NCBI RefSeq assembly: GCF_001704415.2
Contig: NC_030808.1
Span: forward strand, 135,919,089 to 135,983,088
Length of the DNA stretch: 64,000 nucleotides
DNA from: Capra hircus
Lineage: Eukaryota > Chordata > Mammalia > Artiodactyla > Bovidae
Direction of reading: 5' to 3'
The notes under the pieces were generated by a model. The model had not been told where the DNA came from. It made no database searches and saw only the letters and a list, made by a program, of their open reading frames with translations. The translations under genes were made by a program, and so were the position numbers. Below are positions 60,831-64,000 of this stretch, piece by piece. How positions within the stretch are numbered: the first letter of the stretch is position 1; the number at the start of each line of letters is the position of its first letter.

Positions 60831-61541
60831 GAAAGGAGGAAAGAATTAAGAAATAACTGAATCAATAAACTGATCCAAAAAAGAGGTGGACCAGAAGACC
60901 TCTAAGGTGTGCTTAGATCTTAATGTATTAAAGGCATTTCTTCCTGTTGAATGCTATAAATGGTTGGGTTTAATTAGGTTAAAACATTTATGGATCACCT
61001 AATTTGAACAAAGTCTTATGCTTGGTCTATAGGGAGAAAAAGGGTAGCCAAAGATGCACGAGAAATAGGTCTTGTCCCTGCCCTTCAAAGAAATGGGTTT
61101 GGCTAAGGAAAAAAGACTACATTAAACAGCTAGGACAAAGGAATAGGACAACTTAAATGAAAACAAAAATAACAGAGTAAGTGATATGACTAAGAGGAAT
61201 TGGATGGACTCCTAATTATTAAAATACACTACACAGAAGTGAACTGACTCCTCTGTAACCACACAGACAATTTAAGTGAGACCTGATGGAAAAGAACTCC
61301 AGCCTTTCCATCTTCTGGTAGTTAAGGAAGCCTCTTAAGTAAAAGGTGAGGCTCATGTTCCTGACACAGGGTTACAAGAGAGAAGTAAGATTCAGCTCAA
61401 CAGATGAAGTCTGATATGACCAAATCAATCCTACTGCAGACAGCTTTGGAGGCATTCAGAGTTTCACCCACCTGGAAAAATAAATGCCATTCCAGAGAGA
61501 AACAGCAAGTGGACATTGATAAAATACATTAAAATGGTAAT
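60831..61541. other. Single-copy sequence, possible ancient repeat
   Basis: 60985-61100 faintly resembles an ancient repeat ('cttgtccctgcccttcaa'). No gene. Confidence 0.35.
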
Positions 61542-61738
61542 GAAGCTCCCCTGGTGGCTCAGACACTAAAGAATCTGCCTGCAATGCAGAAAACCCAGAT
61601 TCAATTCCTGGGTCATAAAGATCCCCTGGAGAAGGGAATTTCTACCCACTCCAGTATTTTTGCTCAGAGAATTTTTTGGATAGAGGAGGCTAGTGGCGTA
61701 CAGTCCATGGGGTCACAAAGAGTCAGACACAGCTGAGC

Positions 61739-61739
<1 letters not shown>
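61542..61739 (+). mobile_element. Bov-tA SINE
   Basis: Sense Bov-tA from 'gaagctcccctggtggctc' to 'gacacagctgagctatac'. Its tail has become the (AC)n tract that follows. Confidence 0.94.

Positions 61740-61741
<2 letters not shown>

Positions 61742-61785
<44 letters not shown>
61742..61785. repeat. (AC)22 microsatellite
   Basis: Forty-four bases of uninterrupted AC directly on the SINE tail. SINE-tail microsatellites are common in bovids and usually polymorphic. Confidence 0.97.
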
Positions 61786-61787
<2 letters not shown>

Positions 61788-63225
61788 GAATGAATAAGAT
61801 AGGCTACAAACTACTAATGCCATGCAGTCCCCCTTTTTTGAGACCCTACCCATGTGCCTCCTGTAGGATAAGTCATGCAAAGAATGCATAAGAAGTTCCT
61901 GGTAGGGTCCACGCTTGAACTCCAGAGACAAATGAGTAAATGAGGAAAACAATTCCAATTAGTAACAAAGTCTCCTAGTTGCAAAATGTGGCGTCAAATT
62001 ACAATGTCCAAAGAAGCAAAGCTAGATGAGCAGAAACGCCTGGAGTGGAGCTGGGAAACAGGGTTTTGCCCTTGGCACTTCTTGGTCTCTTCTTGTTGGG
62101 CCTCTCACCCCTGAGGATTATCCCTCTCCCATCTTCTCCACCCTGGGAAGAAAGGTGGTGGGCACAAGGGAGTAGCCCCAACATTTAGTGGTCTGCCCAG
62201 CTGCAAAGGGAGGAAACCCAGGCAGACAGGCTGTGGCATGAGAGCACACCTGAGAGAGGTGATTCTGAGGGCCGAGCAGGATGTGACTGGAAGTAATTTA
62301 AGGTGTGAGTTATTTTTCCTTCCTCAGGAACAAACCCACAGTGGGGCTATCATCCTCCCAAGGCAAGATCTAATCCCATCTGCTCTTCTTCCTAAATTCT
62401 GAGGGAACAGGGGAGAGCTTCCAGTAGGAGAAAGTTCTCATTAGCTTACAGGTGGGGAATTGAGAGATTTATTTAAAACTGAAGAAAGAGCAGGAGACTC
62501 AGCCTAACACAAGGTGCAGAGTGGCCACGTATCAGCTGCTGCACACCTCACCTTCCCGTCGCTATTCTCATCCCGGTGCCCATAATTTAAAAAACTCAAA
62601 ATCAACAGCTTAAAAGAAAACCCAGCTGGATTAGAGGCTGTATATTTCTTGCTTCCTCCAACTATGAATAACTCTGTAAGAAAGAACACATGGCCGAAAC
62701 ACTGGTTTTTCCCCTTCAGGAGGATTAACAAGCAACTTCATGCAATAGAGTCACCCAGTTTATTGTTACCACCCTCCCTTTCTGTCACCCTAAACACACA
62801 CACAGGCACTTCCTCCATCAGTGCTCATGGAGAGAAGAGGGTGGGAGGCTCCTGCTGCACGCCTATAATATCTCTCCACTCAAAGTAGTTACACTAGATA
62901 ATCTTTCTGATTATGAACCCCCAAAACCCCAAACAAACAAACAATTCTATCACGAATCTTCTCCAAAAAGAGGATCTGGAAAGAAAAATTCAATCATCCA
63001 TAGGTATCTGCTGGGGAATTGGACCCAGCTAATTCCCCAGTAGATAGCAAAAGTTGCAGGTGCTCCATCCCCTTATATAAAACATCAGTGTTGAAGTAAT
63101 CTCTAGATTATTTATGTTACCTAACATAATGTAAATACTATCTAAATTGTTATAAATACAATGTAAAAGCTATGTAAATAGTTGCCAGTGTGCAGCAAAT
63201 TCAAGTTTTCCTTTTTTTTGGAATT
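61786..63225. other. Single-copy sequence, no gene recognised
   Basis: Short open frames (up to 81 codons) without recognisable features. (CAAA)-type units near 62930. Confidence 0.45.
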
Positions 63226-63229
63226 TTGT

Positions 63230-63312
63230 GTAACTTTTTTTCTCAAATATCTTCGATCTACAGTTTATTGAATCGTGGATGCAGAACCATGGATATGAAG
63301 GGCTGACTGTAT
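63230..63312 (+). mobile_element. Tigger-like element end fragment
   Basis: 'gaatcgtggatgcagaacca' and 'gaagggctgactgta' match the terminal part of Tigger/MER2-type elements and the related stretch in 38182-38370. Only one end is present. Confidence 0.6.
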
Positions 63313-63519
63313 ACTGTAGTGGATCTTTTCACATCACAAATATTCTCATGGATTTTTATATATTTCCCTTAAAAGTCTAAGATAAAAAGAGAGAAAGCCC
63401 ACAAAATTTAGACAACTGTTAAGGGTTCAGTGAGCTACTGCTCATATCACCAAAGAATGCAGAAAAACCCATGCAGTTGTACTTATACCTCTCATCAGTA
63501 AATTCAAGCAAATATTTTC

Positions 63520-64000
63520 TCCCATACGACTCATGCAGCTCAAAATCAAAAAACTCAATTTAAAAAAAAAAAGGAAGATCTAAATAGACACTTCTGTAAA
63601 GAAGACAGACAGGTGGCCAAAAAGCACATGAGAAGATGCTTAACATCACTAATTATTGCCTGCCTGCGTGCATGCTCAGTCTTGTCTGACTCTTTGCAAC
63701 GCTATGGATTGTAGCCCACCAGACTCCTCTCTCCATGGAATTTCCAGGCAAGAATACTGCAGTAGGTTGCCATTTCCTACACTAGGGGATCTTTCCAAAC
63801 CAGGGATCAAAGCTGCATTTCCTGCATTGGCAGGTGGATTCTTTACTACTGAGCCACCTGAGAAGCCCCAACTAATTATCAGAGAAATGCAAATCAAAAC
63901 TACAATGAGGTATTACCTTACACTGGTCAGATGGCTATCATCAATAAAATCCACAAAAATAAATAAATAAATAAATGCTGGAGAGGGTGTGGAGAAAAGG
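63520..64000 (+). mobile_element. L1 ORF2 3' region, runs off the window
   Basis: 'ctaaatagacacttctgta', 'ggtggccaaaaagcacatg', then after a SINE 'gagaaatgcaaatcaaaac', 'tggtcagatggctatcat' and 'gctggagagggtgtgg'. Sense, decayed. The 3' end lies outside. Confidence 0.82.
63657..63870 (-). mobile_element. Bov-tA SINE
   Basis: Antisense Bov-tA inside L1, flanked by 'actaattat' (63648-63656 and 63871-63879), a 9-bp target duplication. Confidence 0.94.

Noticed and set aside
1..64000. CRISPR array, operon, prophage or other bacterial-type system
   Set aside because: The spaced repeats are dispersed SINEs and LINEs with target duplications, and gene density, codon pattern and repeats are those of a mammal.

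Overview
The window looks like intergenic or deeply intronic DNA from a bovid ruminant (cattle, sheep, goat or close relative). The sequence itself shows this: it is filled with BovB (RTE-type LINE), Bov-tA and Bov-A2 SINEs and ruminant-type L1 3' ends, over a background of older mammalian repeats (MIR, L2, L1M/HAL1-like, Tigger-like DNA transposon). I found no intact host protein-coding gene. The longest open frame is 214 aa (30456-31100, minus) and is a SINE fused to a BovB reverse-transcriptase fragment. Every open frame I can identify belongs to a transposable element. The only RNA-gene-derived feature is a U6 snRNA retropseudogene at 1831-1936.

Layout. 1-10.75 kb: plus-strand L1 remains carrying a U6 pseudogene, an L1 3' end and a block of BovB copies (3.6-6.9 kb) that includes what looks like an old twin-primed (5'-inverted) BovB split by a second BovB. 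10.75-24 kb: mostly single-copy sequence with scattered SINEs, MIRs, one 1.2-kb BovB, a SINE with a duplicated tRNA half, a probable LTR and two diverged copies of an unassigned repeat. 24-28.3 kb: an L1 3' half interrupted by two BovBs (one itself interrupted by a third) and a SINE, then a short L1 with a 21-bp target-site duplication. 28.8-35.5 kb: BovB copies and several old L1 3' ends. 35.5-40.4 kb: L2 pieces, one split by a small Tigger-like element, and an old L1 3' end. 40.4-52.2 kb: one old minus-strand L1 interrupted inside ORF1 by a near full-length ruminant L1 in the same orientation (5'UTR, ORF1 and ORF2 all recognisable, all broken). 52.2-64 kb: mostly single-copy DNA with L2, L1, MIR and SINE insertions, an (AC)22 microsatellite at a SINE tail, and an L1 running off the right end.

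The elements do not form a host pathway. The shared theme is LINE machinery acting in cis and trans: L1 and BovB copied themselves, BovB most likely mobilised Bov-A-type SINEs, and L1 activity made the U6 copy. Nesting gives relative ages: old L1M, L2 and MIR first, then ruminant L1 and BovB, then SINEs. Element boundaries were placed by eye and may be off by tens of bases for old copies. Subfamily names are from recognition, not a database search.
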